The notes under the pieces: generated by a model
Told to the model about the DNA's origin: nothing
What the model saw: the letters and a program-made list of their open reading frames with translations, nothing else
Database searches by the model: none
In this document: piece after piece, positions 55,248 through 64,000 of the stretch
Layout: each line of letters begins with the position of its first letter
Numbering within the stretch: the first letter of the stretch is position 1
Program-made: the position numbers and the translations under genes
Origin: Brachyhypopomus gauderio
Lineage: Eukaryota > Chordata > Actinopteri > Gymnotiformes > Hypopomidae
Direction of reading: 5' to 3'
Assembly: GCF_052324685.1 (NCBI RefSeq)
Contig: NW_027506911.1
Span: 712,001-776,000 of the forward strand
Length of the DNA: 64,000 bases

Positions 55248-55981
55248 AATATACACACGCGCACGCACGCACACACACACGCACACACACACACGCACGC
55301 GTACGCACACACACACACGCACACGCACGCACGCACGCACACACACACACGCACGCACACACACACACTCATACACACACACACACACGCACACACACAC
55401 AGTATTTGTGTGGTCTCCTCTAATGTCTCTTCTTGTGTGCAGATGCGTGTGAGCTCACACTGGACCCAAACACAGCACACACACGTCTCTCTCTGTCTGA
55501 GGGGAACAGAAAGGTGACGTGTGTGGAGGAGCAGCAGACGTATCCTGATCATCCAGAGAGATTTGATTACTGGTATCAGGTGATGTGTAGAGAGAGTCTG
55601 ACTGGACGCTGTTATTGGGAGGTTGAGTGTAGTGGAGTTGCTGATATAGCAGTGACATATAAAGGAATCAGCAGGAAAGGACACAGTTATGACTGTTGGT
55701 TTGGATACAATATAAAGTCCTGGAGGCTGCACTGCTATAATAACAGTTACTCTGTCTGTCACAATAAGAACCACACTGACATCTCTGCCCCCTCCAGCTC
55801 CAACAGAGTAGGAGTGTATCTGGACTGGCCCGCCGGCACTCTGTCCTTCTACAGCGTCTCCTCTCACACACACACAGTCACACACTTACACACACTCCAC
55901 TCCACATTCACTGAGCCCCTCTATGCAGGGTTTGGGGTTTGGGATTCTGACTCCTCAGTGTGTGTGTGTGAGCTAGAATAA
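38411..55981 (+). CDS. Fish NLRC3-like NOD receptor (FISNA-NACHT-LRR-B30.2)
   Basis: Coding exons: 38411-38518, 38632-38778, 39696-39750, 40601-40808, 43115-44894, 46789-46959, 48360-48530, 49851-50021, 51339-51509, 52310-52483, 54841-54887 and 55443-55981. Every junction is GT..AG, phases agree, and about 1246 codons are open to TAA. This is a cytosolic pattern-recognition type receptor of the expanded teleost NLR-C group: N-terminal peptide exons, a helical pre-FISNA exon, FISNA and NACHT in one large exon, five LRR exons and a PRY-SPRY end. The true start is unclear because exon 1 begins mid-codon; Met codons at 38469 and 38472 are candidates. Introns are loaded with mobile elements. Which ligand it senses cannot be told. 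Confidence 0.9.
39010..39385 (+). mobile_element. Diverged sushi-type LTR in NLR intron
   Basis: TGTCAGGGCTGG, then CAATCAGCGGTGA, TCACCGCTGAGTTGT and CTCAAGTTTTC follow the order of the Gypsy LTR at 6269, with many differences. The 3' end is vague. Confidence 0.7.
39756..40052 (+). mobile_element. Solo LTR (297 bp) at an NLR splice donor
   Basis: TGTCACGG...CCCGTCACA with the 5-bp duplication GTGTG at 39751-39755 and 40053-40057. The left duplication is itself the splice donor of exon 39696-39750. Confidence 0.9.
40601..40808 (+). CDS. NLR pre-FISNA helical exon
   Basis: It starts after TTTATTCAG and ends at A|GTAAGA. The product is a charged helical segment ([19 protein letters not shown]) with [19 protein letters not shown] and a death-fold-like end ([19 protein letters not shown]). 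It is always found before FISNA in this fish family, as I recall. Confidence 0.85.
41328..42799 (+). mobile_element. hAT transposon relic with ZBED-like transposase
   Basis: Perfect 13-bp ends TAGGGATGCAAAT / ATTTGCATCCCTA, with an 8-bp duplication GTATGTAA at 41320-41327 and 42800-42807. Inside, 41994-42182 encodes [16 protein letters not shown]...DNARNIVQA, the DDE core region of ZBED-type hAT transposases. A partial BED-finger start (VWDHFEAGS, about 41519) precedes it. The rest is deleted, so it is non-autonomous. Confidence 0.9.
42429..42661. mobile_element. Tc1-like MITE nested in the hAT
   Basis: CACTGCTCAAAAAAATAAAG at the left and TTTTTTTGAGCAGT at the right are inverted ends, flanked by TA (42427-42428 and 42662-42663). 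It has no ORF. Confidence 0.85.
43115..44894 (+). CDS. NLR FISNA-NACHT exon
   Basis: FISNA occupies the first ~75 residues ([17 protein letters not shown]). NACHT follows with Walker [11 protein letters not shown] (about 43403-43432), Walker [11 protein letters not shown] (about 43616-43645), the ITSRPAAA sensor, and the winged-helix and helical NACHT-associated region ([15 protein letters not shown], about 44309). It ends at the donor AT|GTGAGT. All key nucleotide-binding residues are present. Confidence 0.93.
44961..46230 (+). repeat. Retrotransposon 3'-end-like repeat A with microsatellites
   Basis: A poly-G tract (44960-44979) opens a region with GTGTGTGGGTGTATAT minisatellite copies, a (GT)n at 45807-45861 and a tail CATGGTCCACCTAACCCCAA...TTGTCCTCCAAAGATGGGG. 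The same tail recurs at about 61650-61770, so both are copies of one family, probably LINE 3' ends. Confidence 0.65.
46789..46959 (+). CDS. NLR LRR exon 1
   Basis: 171 bp, two LRR half-turns: [18 protein letters not shown] and [19 protein letters not shown]. Phase-symmetric (1/2). Confidence 0.92.
48360..48530 (+). CDS. NLR LRR exon 2
   Basis: 171 bp, identical by eye to LRR exon 3 at the nucleotide level; encodes [18 protein letters not shown] and [19 protein letters not shown]. Confidence 0.92.
49851..50021 (+). CDS. NLR LRR exon 3
   Basis: 171 bp, identical by eye to LRR exon 2, with nearly identical introns; a recent duplicate. Confidence 0.92.
51339..51509 (+). CDS. NLR LRR exon 4
   Basis: 171 bp with a few changes from exons 2 and 3 ([20 protein letters not shown]). 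Confidence 0.92.
52310..52483 (+). CDS. NLR LRR exon 5
   Basis: 174 bp, [18 protein letters not shown] then [19 protein letters not shown]. This is the usual fish NLR LRR length and is not part of the duplicated array. Confidence 0.92.
52800..54298 (-). pseudogene. RLE-type LINE C-terminus (zinc knuckle plus endonuclease)
   Basis: The minus ORF 54298-53225 (357 codons) has a [18 protein letters not shown] knuckle, then a PD-(D/E)xK-like block: RPDIVLWS...[15 protein letters not shown]. It ends VTGPNRR. R2/NeSL/Hero-type LINEs carry a CCHC knuckle and a restriction-like endonuclease at the C-terminus, which this matches. RT is missing (5'-truncated). 52800-53224 is probably its 3' UTR. It lies antisense in the NLR intron after LRR5. 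Confidence 0.7.
54571..54836. repeat. (GT)n microsatellites
   Basis: Long GT runs at 54571-54640 and 54749-54834, reaching close to the acceptor of the exon at 54841. Confidence 0.95.
54841..54887 (+). CDS. NLR linker exon
   Basis: 47 bp encoding [15 protein letters not shown], a short linker seen before B30.2 in fish NLRs. Phases 2/1 fit its neighbours. Confidence 0.85.
54909..55405. repeat. (CA)n-rich compound microsatellite
   Basis: CA, CG-CA and TA runs, with a ~180-bp segment (CACAGAAAATATAACCAGCATG) duplicated at about 55001 and 55194. No gene. Confidence 0.93.
55443..55981 (+). CDS. NLR B30.2 (PRY-SPRY) exon
   Basis: Starts after [63 protein letters not shown], then [32 protein letters not shown]. 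Ends at TAA. Probably a ligand or partner recognition surface. Confidence 0.93.
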
Positions 55982-56460
55982 CCTCCTGTGTACTGGAGCA
56001 ACACCTGAGTCTCCATGGAAACACACACTCCTCTACACACACAACTGGAGAACAAAATCTCTCTCTCTCTCTCTCTCTCCCTCCTCTTTTTCTTGCCTCA
56101 ACAGTTACTGTCTTCTCTGCATTTCTAGGTTTAGGGGTAAATAAAGTCCTGTGATTACATGTAGAGTAGTTAACCGTGGAGTGTAGAACCTGCTTCTACA
56201 TTTTACTGTTTTATCCAGTATTTTACATTTATGCAGAAATTTCCCTGCAGTTCCGGTATGTGTCCAGTAGATGGTAGCAGACAACCACATATTGATATAC
56301 AGTATCATAACTGGGCAAAGTATAGGATTTTGTGTGTGATTTTGCTGGTTAAATTGCAACATATGTAAAGTGTTTTATGTTTTGATGTGATGTACATTTG
56401 CTTTCTTCTGTCCATTAAAGAGAAAGACTGAAATTTACTCCAGTCCTGTGGAGTGAGATT
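55982..56460 (+). other. NLR 3' UTR
   Basis: AATAAA at 56140-56145 is a likely polyadenylation signal; a second ATTAAA is at about 56412. A CT repeat lies near 56060. Confidence 0.6.
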
Positions 56461-57527
56461 ACTGTCTTTAATACAAGAGAGCAAAGATGAGGTTCAATTG
56501 AGCAAGTAAGACACACTGAGCAAAACAACCGAGCAAAACCAGTGACAGTGAGAGCAGAGAAACAAGAATCACACAGTTAAGTGTGTTTGTTTCACTGTTT
56601 TAAGCACACGTTTTTGCTTGATTCTCTGTTTTCAGTGCACTTTTCAGTTTTTTGCTCACTTCTAAAACTACCACACAGACATTTTATTTGAATTTTAACG
56701 TCATTTGGACATTAATGCCAAGCTAAAGAACACTGATAAACATTTCAACCACTTTGTGCTTGCAAAGCAGAATCTGAGAACAGTTGTAAAAGAACTTGGC
56801 CTCCTCCAGCACAACATCATTCAGTCTGAACCCACTCACTGGAGCTCCACGCACCACATGAATCAAAATCAAATCAAAATCAGATTTATTGTCACATCAC
56901 CAGAGTACAGGTACCCCGGTGAGTGAAAAACTTGTGTGCATGTTCCACAATTTGCAGCAACAATATTACAAAGATGTATAAATTACAAACAATTTAAACT
57001 ATGTACATTTAAAGCTTACTCTGTATGTCTTAAGATAAAAATTGTTCTAATTTTTGATATCTACAATATATTAAATATACATGTGATATTGCACAGAAAA
57101 TGGAGATGAATGTAACAGGTTATGGAGATTATACTGTTGTATAGAGGTGCCTGTAATCCCAGTGAGTATGATGCTGTATTGATGTCAGAGCAAGGTATGG
57201 AGTGAGTATATGGGAGCGCAGGGCTAGAGTATTGTCTCGAGTTGGTATTATTAAGGTATGGAGTGAGTATATGGGAGCGCAGGGGTGGAGTATTGTCTCG
57301 GGTTGGTATTATTAAGTCCAATAGTCCAGCAGTGCAGAGGTGCAGTGTGAAATAAAGTGCTTTGGTGCTCATGCATGTAATGGAGGGTGTGGGTTGGTCA
57401 GAGCCGAGATTACTGGCTGTTCAGGAGCCTGGTGGCATGGGGGAAGAAGCTGTCTCTGAGCCCACTGGTTCTGGCTTTAAAGCTTCTGAGCCTCCTCCCA
57501 CTCGGCAGCTTAGAGAACAGACAGTGG

Positions 57528-57826
57528 CTAGGATGGGAGGAGTCCTGCTAGGATGGGAGGAGTCCAGCTAGGATGGGAGGGGTCCAGCTAGGATGGGAGG
57601 GGTCCAGCTAGGATGGGAGGAGTCCTGCTAGGATGGGAGGAGTCCTGCTAGGATGGGATGAGTCCTGCTAGGATGTGAGGGGTCCTGCTAGGATGGGAGG
57701 AGTCCTGCTAGGATGGGAGGAGTCCTACTAGGATGGGAGGAGTCCTGCTAGGATGGGAGGGGTCCTGCTAGGATGGGAGGGGTCCTGCTAGGATGGGAGG
57801 AGTCCTGCTAGGATGGGAGGGGTCCT
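57528..57826. repeat. 20-bp minisatellite, ~15 copies, inside LINE ORF
   Basis: Unit CTAGGATGGGAGGAGTCCTG. On the minus strand the unit matches the LINE codons for KDPSHPS, so it grew from the coding sequence. 20 bp is not a multiple of three and breaks the frame. Confidence 0.92.
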
Positions 57827-58802
57827 TTATGATCATTCTGGACTTCCTCAGGCAGCAGCTGGTGTATAAGTCCAGCAGGTTAGGGAGCTGAACCCCGGTG
57901 ATGGACTGTGCTGTTCGTACTACTCTCTGCAGAGATTTCCTCTCAAGATCAGTGCAGTTCCCGTACCAGGTGGTAATGCTGCCAGTCAGAATGCTTTCTA
58001 CAGTGCAGGTGTAGAAGGTCTTGAGGATGCTGGGCTTCAGACCAAACCTCCTCTGCCTTCTGAGGAAGTAGAGGCGCTGGTGGGCCTTCTTCAGTACCTG
58101 TGTGGTGTGCACTGCCCATGTCAGGTCCTCGCTGATGTTAACACCCAGAAACTTAAAACTGCTGACCCTCTCTACCGCAGTCCCATTGATGTGGATCTCT
58201 GGGTGTACTCTCTCCCGCCTCCTGTAGTTCACGATGAGCTCCTTGGTCTTACTGACGTTTAGAGAGAGGTTATTCTCCTGACACCATTCTTCCAGGATTT
58301 TTACCTCCTCCCTGTAGGCCGATTCATCATTATTGGAGATCAGGCCCACAACCGTTGTGTCGTCAGCAAACTTTATGATGTCATTGGAACTGTGTGTAGC
58401 AGTGCAGTGGTGGGTGTACAGAGAGTACAGGAGCGGGCTGAGCACACAACCCTGGGGGACTCCGATGTTGAGGGTCAAAGAGGAGGATGTGATGCTGCCC
58501 ATCCTTACCACCTGCCGTCGGTCCGTCAGGAAGTTCAGGATCCAGCTGGACAGTGTGCTGTTCAGACCCAGATCCTGGAGTTTGCTGTCGAGCTTCGAAG
58601 GAACGATGGTGTTGAATGCTGAACTGTAGTCTACAAACAGCATTCTCACATACGTGTCCTTCTTGTCCAGGTGGGAGAGGACAGTGTGCAGCGTCAGCAC
58701 GATTGCATCATCAGTGGATCTATTTCTCCTATACGCAAATTGCAGAGGATCCAGGGTGGCAGGCAGTGAGGAACAGATGATGTCTTTGACCTGCGTCTCA
58801 AA

Positions 58803-58998
58803 CGGGCGATTTTAGGATCTGGTCTTTAGGGGTGCCCAGCCCCCAGTGCTCACAGAGGCACAATACCAAAGTATTGCGCAGGTGCAGAGCAAGTTTTTTG
58901 CACAATATAATATTTTAAAAATGTGTTGAGCCAGGGGGTGCTAAGCAACCTCACGGTGGTGCTCTAGCACCACTAAAAATACCCTAGCCTCGCCCCTG
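58803..58998. mobile_element. hAT-type MITE, 196 bp
   Basis: Flanked by the 8-bp duplication GTCTCAAA (58795-58802 and 58999-59006). Ends CGGGCGATTTTAGG / CCTAGCCTCGCCCCTG are imperfect inverted repeats. Confidence 0.8.
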
Positions 58999-59442
58999 GT
59001 CTCAAAGCATTTGCTCACGATGGAGGTCAGGGCAACACGTCGCCAGTCATTCAGACAGGTAATGCTGGATGACTTTGGGACTGGCACAATGGTGGCTAGT
59101 TTGAAGCTAGCTGGTACGGTAGAGAGAGACAGTGAGGTGTTGTAGATGTCTGCATAAACACCTGCTAATTCTCTGTAGCAGGCTTTCAGCACTCTACCTG
59201 GTTTGCCGTCTGGTCCTTCTGTCTTGCGCGGGTTCACCCGTCTGAAGGCTCTGCACACATCACTGACGGAGGGGGGGTTGGGATCAATGGTGGGCGGGGC
59301 GTTCTCCAGCTGGGCAGCGAGGTTACTATCAAAACGAGCGTAGAAGCGGTTTAGCTCGTCCGGTAAATCAGTGCTGCTATTGGGCAGAGTGTGAGAGGCA
59401 GATTTATAGTCCGTGATTGTGTTTAGTCCCCGCCATGAACTC

Positions 59443-60035
59443 CCTTTAGTTATGTATGTTTACACTTTGTTGCACCTTTTGTTCATATCTGCTGTGACGC
59501 TGGTGTGTGAGAGGAAGGAGACACAACGAGCGTCTTGCACACTAAACGTTTAATCAAACACAAACACGTAAAGTCCAGCACAAACGGAGCAAGCACGCTG
59601 ACGCAATGCTTGCACGGGCATGAACTTTGGACAAAGACGAGCACACGACACTGCACGAACGCACATTAAATAGGTGAATTACACAGACCCACGTGACCTC
59701 GAGACAAGGCACAGGTGTAACAAACGAACACGCTCACAAACAACCCACGGAAGTACAAACATGGACATAACGACACGCAGACAACGTAGCGGCACGCCCA
59801 CAGAGAAGGGTCCGGAGACACCTGCCTAACTAACCGCACATTGTAAATATAAATTTTTTTTATTTCAGGGTGTTTTATATATATATTTTAATTATTATTA
59901 GTAGTATTTTTTGTAACATTGTACTTTGTTACATCCTGTGTAGACAGCAAAAAAAGAATTTCATTGTACAGATTTCATGAAATTTTCATTGTACTGTACA
60001 TATGACAATAAAGATTTGAATCTTGAATCTTTGTA
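59443..60035 (+). mobile_element. LINE 3'-end insertion carrying an LTR
   Basis: It splits the minus-strand LINE between NTNN and RGLNTITDYKSA. The right end ATATGACAATAAAGATTTG with TTGAATCTTGAATC is a LINE-type tail on the plus strand. An LTR lies within. Confidence 0.65.
59493..59820 (-). mobile_element. Solo LTR related to the 17898-20219 element
   Basis: Its right 200 bp (GACAAAGACGAGCACACGAC to AGAAGGGTCCGGAG) match the 340-bp LTRs closely; the left third differs. Flanks TCTGC / CCTGC fit a 5-bp duplication with one change. Confidence 0.72.
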
Positions 60036-60439
60036 TTGTTGGTGTTAAACTGTGCTTCCACTTTCTCCCTGTACACCCGTTTAGCTGATCTGATGGATTT
60101 ACGCAGAGCGTAGTTGGTTTTCTTGTACTCTTGTGTATTTCCAGATCTGAAAGCAGCGCTGCGTGTGCTAAGGGCGGAGCAGACCTCACAGTTCAGCCAG
60201 GGCTTCTGATTGGGCAATACGTGGACTTGTCTGCAGGGCACTACGTCATCCACACACTTGCGTATGAAGGCGGAGACTGTGTCTGTGTACTCGTCAACGC
60301 TGCTCGACCAATCACGGAACATTTCCCAATCCACATGCTCGAAACAGTCCTGCAGTATAGCGTCTGATTGGTCAGACCAGCGATGATGCAGAGATGCATT
60401 TCCCCATTGCGGGACTAATAAAGGCTTATCTTATGCTGG

Positions 60440-60860
60440 AACGGAAACATCTACGCTGGAGATTAGGGAACATTTGCTACACCAACTGCTGATCAATTGG
60501 ACATAATTTCCAGTTTGATTGACATGCTGGAACCTGTTGAGGAAGTTCCTCTTGAGATCAACAGTTCAGAGGCTCCATCTCCAGTGTCATCCCAAGCATT
60601 GCTGTGCTGAAGATGGAGCTTCAGGCAGAGGGTCATAACACGAGGAGGATGGAAACACTCAGGGAAACCTGCTGCAGAAAAGGTTTGCAGGGATGGAGGA
60701 GAGAAAATGTTTGGTGCTAGTGACACTGCTGGATCCTCGTTATATCCTCATGTCTTCTTTACAGTGGACACACTGACCAAGACAGAACAACAGATAAAAG
60801 AAGAGCAGGACATTGTGTCCCAGTAACTGATACAGACACACTGAAGACCAAGGATCAGAG
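60440..60860 (+). pseudogene. hAT transposase remnant
   Basis: A short frame reads LQKRFAGMEERKCLVLVTLL then DPRY, the RF...LLDPR motif of hAT transposases upstream of the dimerisation domain. Stops and gaps surround it. Confidence 0.45.
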
Positions 60861-60917
60861 AAAGGTGGAAGATGAAGAATTACCTGCTCACTCCAGTGTT
60901 CTTCCACAAACATATGT

Positions 60918-61506
60918 AAATGTTCACCCGAAGCTCCTCGGCGGGAGGGGGGCCCTGCTGGGTGGGGGGTAGTTCCCGGGGGCGAGTGGCGCTGGGACTT
61001 TGCTGCTGGCCCAAGGGGGGTGGGCTCTGTTTCCTCTGGTTCCCCTGGTCCTGCGCTCCTTGGCTGGGGGGGCGCTGTCCGGGGTCTCCCTCTCCCGCCT
61101 GCAGGGGCGGGCATGCGAGGGTCACTGGGAAGTGCGGCCCTGGGACTCCACAGCTCCTGGGGGGGCCGAGGGCGGGTGGGATTCCTGGGTCTCTCTCTGC
61201 TTACCTCTGGCCTCTGGGGGAATGTTGTCGCAGCTTTCTACCCTCGCTGGCAATTACATTCCGTACATTTATCCTATGTTGCACTTTTGTGTTGTACATG
61301 GACACACATTCACACATACATATACATCAGTCATTTGTGCCATATGTCTTGGGTAATATTTGCTCTTCTTTGCAATTTGAGCTGATTGTTTTTTCTTTAA
61401 ATATATATATTTACTTTTTGTTTTTTTTTTTATATATGTGTGTGTGTGTGTATGTGTATGTGTATATATTGGAATATATGTATGTATGTGTATGTGTGTG
61501 TGTGTT

Positions 61507-61565
<59 letters not shown>

Positions 61566-61780
61566 TTTTTCTCCCTGCCCTTCTGTCCTTTCCTTTTTTA
61601 TTCTCTCTCTCCCCCTCTTTTCTTCTCCCCTCTTTTCTATACTCTATCCTCTCATGGTCCACCTAACCCCAATAATTATCACTTCACACTATATTATATG
61701 GAATTGTTATTATTTGATCCATTATTTGTTATAAAAACAAAGTTGTCCTCCAAAGATGGGGGGGTGGAGATGGGCCAAAA
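60918..61780 (+). repeat. Retrotransposon 3'-end-like repeat B
   Basis: GC-rich start, then GT/TA microsatellites (61436-61560), then the tail CATGGTCCACCTAACCCCAA...TTGTCCTCCAAAGATGGGG shared with 46110-46220. Confidence 0.65.
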
Positions 61781-61885
61781 AAAAATTCAGTACCAGAGTG
61801 TGGACACACCCCGCTGAGTGGATTCATAGGCACGTTACTGTAATCAAATGCCGTAATGTTATATAGTTAATTTCGCTTCCTTAAA

Positions 61886-62988
61886 TCAAATCAAATCAAA
61901 TCAAAGTTTATTTGTATAGCGCTTTTAACAACTCAAGTTGTCGCAAAGCAGCTTTACAGGGTTTACAAGGTTAACAATACTATGGGTCCAGAACCCTAAT
62001 GAGCAAGCCAAAGGCGACAGTGGCGAGGAAAAACTCCCTATGATGGTGGGGAATAGGAAGAAACCTCGGGAGAACCAAGACTCAAAAGGGAACCCATCCT
62101 CCATTGGGCGGCCCGTTAACACACAAATACACAAGTCACACAATCAGACTAGGTAAAAGGTAGAATTGAAAGTTCTGGGTTTTGATATTGTCACTGTAAA
62201 TGTCTGTTGATGAATGCCAGGCTTTCATTCCGTGTCGGAGCAGTGATGCTGGTATTGTAGGCTCCGACTGCAGTGTTACTCCCCAGGTGAACCCCGGTAT
62301 CAGCACATCCACCAGCAGCCAGACTATCCCCCAGGTGCCTGCAGGTGCCTGTATCCAATCGTCTTGGGTAGAGCCATGCAAGAAGATAGATAATACAGAC
62401 TGAGTGGACATGAATTTAAACCACCGTTGATTTAAATGTACGTAGCTCACGTGCCAGTGATCAGCATGTGGCTCCGGCAGACTAATCTATAGCAGCATAA
62501 CTAAAGGGAGAGGTTCAGAGGTGACCACAGGCATGAGGGCTCACTGAGACATTGCTTTCCAGTCAAGTCATAGTCACAAATAGAGTAATGCCAAGACACA
62601 GCTGGATGACAGCATCAACATCTCAGATCACCAGAAATCTCAACGTCTGGGGGCCCCCAAGCCCCTACACCTTACAAGGGGAATTTTAGCTGAAGGCTTG
62701 ACTAAACAGGTGAGTCTTAAGTCTAGATTTAAAGATTGGAACTGTGTCAGAGTCTCGGATTGGAGCTGGAAGGCTATTCCATAATTGAGGGGCTTTAAAA
62801 GAGAAAGCTCTGCCTCCGGCTGTAGTTTTACAAATTTTTGGAACTACGAGAAATCCAGCATTTTGGGAGCGCAAAGGGCGAGATGGGTTGTAGTAATCAA
62901 TGAGTTCACTCAGATATTGTGGGGCAAGACCATTTAACGCCTTATAGGTTAACAGGAGAACTTTAAATTCAATGCGATATTTAATTCC
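61886..62988 (-). mobile_element. L2 LINE, 3' fragment
   Basis: Minus-strand KALNGLAPQYLSELIDYY, GGRAFSFKAPQLWNSLP and DSDTVPIFKSRLKTHLF to a stop near 62686, then the L2 3' UTR to the TTTGATTTGATTTGATTT tail at 61886. 5'-truncated near 62988. Confidence 0.88.
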
Positions 62989-63439
62989 TTAGACAAAATA
63001 TAAACAGTCAAAGCCTGTATATTAACTGATTTCCGAAACAAAAAGCGTTTAAAGGCTCCCGCCTCAAATAGCTTTCGTGGTTGTGTGGTGGAAATTTGGT
63101 GATTTCCATTTATGTCAGGCTTTCTTAGTATACAATAAACACATTAGGGATAGGTGTTAGAGATCTTTTTACATATACGTGTGTTGATCATGGCACTGAA
63201 GCCATTCTCGTGACTTCAGTAGGCCTCAGATGTGTGTGTGTGTGTGTTCTCTGGCCTCGGCTGAGGCCTAATCTGATGTTCCTCTGGTGTTCCTAAACTG
63301 ACCTCGCTGGGGACGCCAAATCTCTACTTGGAAGGGACTACGGCGACACTCAGTCTGTCATGACATCACGAGGCATGACATTCTTTCTTTTCCTCCCTTC
63401 ATTGTCTCCCTCTCTCTCTCTCTCTCTCTGCCCACGCAG
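62989..63439. other. Intron of the CUB-domain gene
   Basis: No ORF; a CT-rich tract (63408-63430) forms the polypyrimidine tract before the acceptor at 63439. Confidence 0.5.
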
Positions 63440-63653
63440 GTGTTCAGCGAGTTGGAGATCGAGCAGCACCAGGAGTGTGCGTACGACCACCTGGAGGCGT
63501 TCGACGGCCCCTCGGACCACGCACCCATCCTCAGCCATCTGTGTGGCAGCCGGGTGCCCGAGCCGCTGGTCTCCACGGGCGACAGCATGCACCTGCGCTT
63601 CACCTCCGACGCCTCCGTGCAGCGCAAGGGCTTCCAGGCCACGCACACCACAG
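63440..63653 (+). CDS. CUB-domain exon of a tolloid/BMP1-family metalloproteinase
   Basis: A 214-bp exon between GCCCACGCAG and G|GTCAGC encodes [20 protein letters not shown], an FDG...CGS block, [20 protein letters not shown] and [11 protein letters not shown]. This matches a CUB domain of tolloid-like/BMP1 procollagen C-proteinases, secreted astacins that process collagen and release BMPs from chordin. I cannot tell BMP1 from TLL1 or TLL2. Third codon positions are strongly GC-rich, unlike anything else here. The catalytic domain and other exons lie outside the window. Confidence 0.85.
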
Positions 63654-64000
63654 GTCAGCTGGGGAAATCCAGACATAGACCGGAACAGACCGGAAAAGAC
63701 CAGTTTAGTGACAGACCACAGCAGTGTTAAACAGTTATTACAGTGTATTATTACAGTATTTTCAACACCTCTTGTTAGAGAGCCTGAAAAGTGTTACTCC
63801 CCTTACAGCCATATAAGCCAAACTGTATATACAGTGCCCTCTAGTGGCTGATTTGTGCATTACCGTACATTCAGGTCTGCTTTGGAACTAACCTGGCATG
63901 ATCATAAACCAACATTCAATGAATTAGTGTGTTGTGCTTGAATAATATTGAAGAAAAGCTGCCAGGTATGTGTTGACCAAATAAATAGTAAATGAAATAA
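63654..64000. other. Intron, no other feature
   Basis: AT-rich intron after the CUB exon. An AATAAATAG at the end is probably chance. Confidence 0.5.

Larger units (their letters stand above)
56862..60380 (-). mobile_element. Jockey/Rex1-like LINE with nested insertions
   Basis: Minus strand: DWEMFRDWSSSVDEYTD and NQKPWLNCEVCSALSTR (about 60330-60100), FRRVNPRKTEGPDGKPGRVL (about 59230), RT frame 58700-57768 ([39 protein letters not shown]) and C-terminus LPSGRRLRSFKAR (about 57500). The 3' end near 56862 has TGACAATAAATCTGATTTTG. Interrupted by another LINE tail with an LTR (59443-60035), an hAT MITE (58803-58998) and a minisatellite (57528-57826). Confidence 0.85.

Noticed and set aside
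54867-55885. Long minus- and plus-strand ORFs rich in Cys/Val or His/Thr
   Set aside because: They are translations of CA/GT microsatellite and of the antisense of the B30.2 exon; no protein pattern.
57528-57826. Regular 20-bp repeats that might suggest a CRISPR array
   Set aside because: Units are directly abutting with no spacers and derive from a LINE coding motif in a vertebrate genome.

Overview
The window looks like teleost fish DNA. The evidence is a fish-type NLRC3-like receptor gene (FISNA-NACHT-LRR-B30.2), a vertebrate tolloid/BMP1-type CUB exon, fish L2 and jockey-like LINEs, a chromodomain Ty3/Gypsy element of the sushi type, hAT and Tc1 MITEs, and long CA/GT microsatellites. All genes with introns have GT..AG junctions whose phases I checked by hand. 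No database search was possible, so family names come from memory.

Layout. 0.2-4.4 kb holds repeat debris: a possible piggyBac C-terminus fused to an L2 LINE, then a solo LTR inside a tandem repeat. 4.7-15.4 kb (+) is an open six-exon gene for an IS3-like helix-turn-helix/integrase protein of 477 aa. A young, apparently full-length 5.8-kb Gypsy chromovirus sits in its second intron. 16.4-22.0 kb (-) is an open multi-exon gene with a C2HC-like finger and a C-terminal HECT-type ligase domain; a 2.3-kb non-autonomous LTR element (17.9-20.2 kb) sits in one of its introns. 22.0-30.1 kb is a decayed class I endogenous retrovirus that lacks its 5' LTR and is bounded by a 36-bp direct repeat of neighbouring exon-like sequence. 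30.1-30.3 kb is a Tudor-like exon (+). 31-38 kb is LINE, hAT, solo-LTR and IS630-like debris.

38.4-56.0 kb (+) is an NLR gene of 12 visible coding exons, all open and in phase (about 1246 codons). Its introns hold a solo LTR placed at a splice donor, a hAT relic with a nested Tc1 MITE, and the end of an RLE-type LINE. Three of its LRR exons lie in near-identical tandem units of about 1.49 kb. 56.9-60.4 kb (-) is a LINE with elements nested in it, including a 20-bp minisatellite grown out of its own coding sequence. 60.4-63.0 kb is more debris, and 63.44-63.65 kb (+) is one tolloid-type CUB exon.

The best candidates for something undescribed are: (1) the convergent integrase/HECT gene pair, whose reading frames remain open although both genes carry large intronic insertions, and whose integrase has Asn where I expect the first catalytic Asp; (2) two LTR elements, one autonomous and one not, that both show a predicted self-priming arrangement, with the primer-binding site complementary to the predicted RNA 5' end and a TATA box 30-31 nt upstream; (3) the recent amplification of an LRR exon in the NLR gene.
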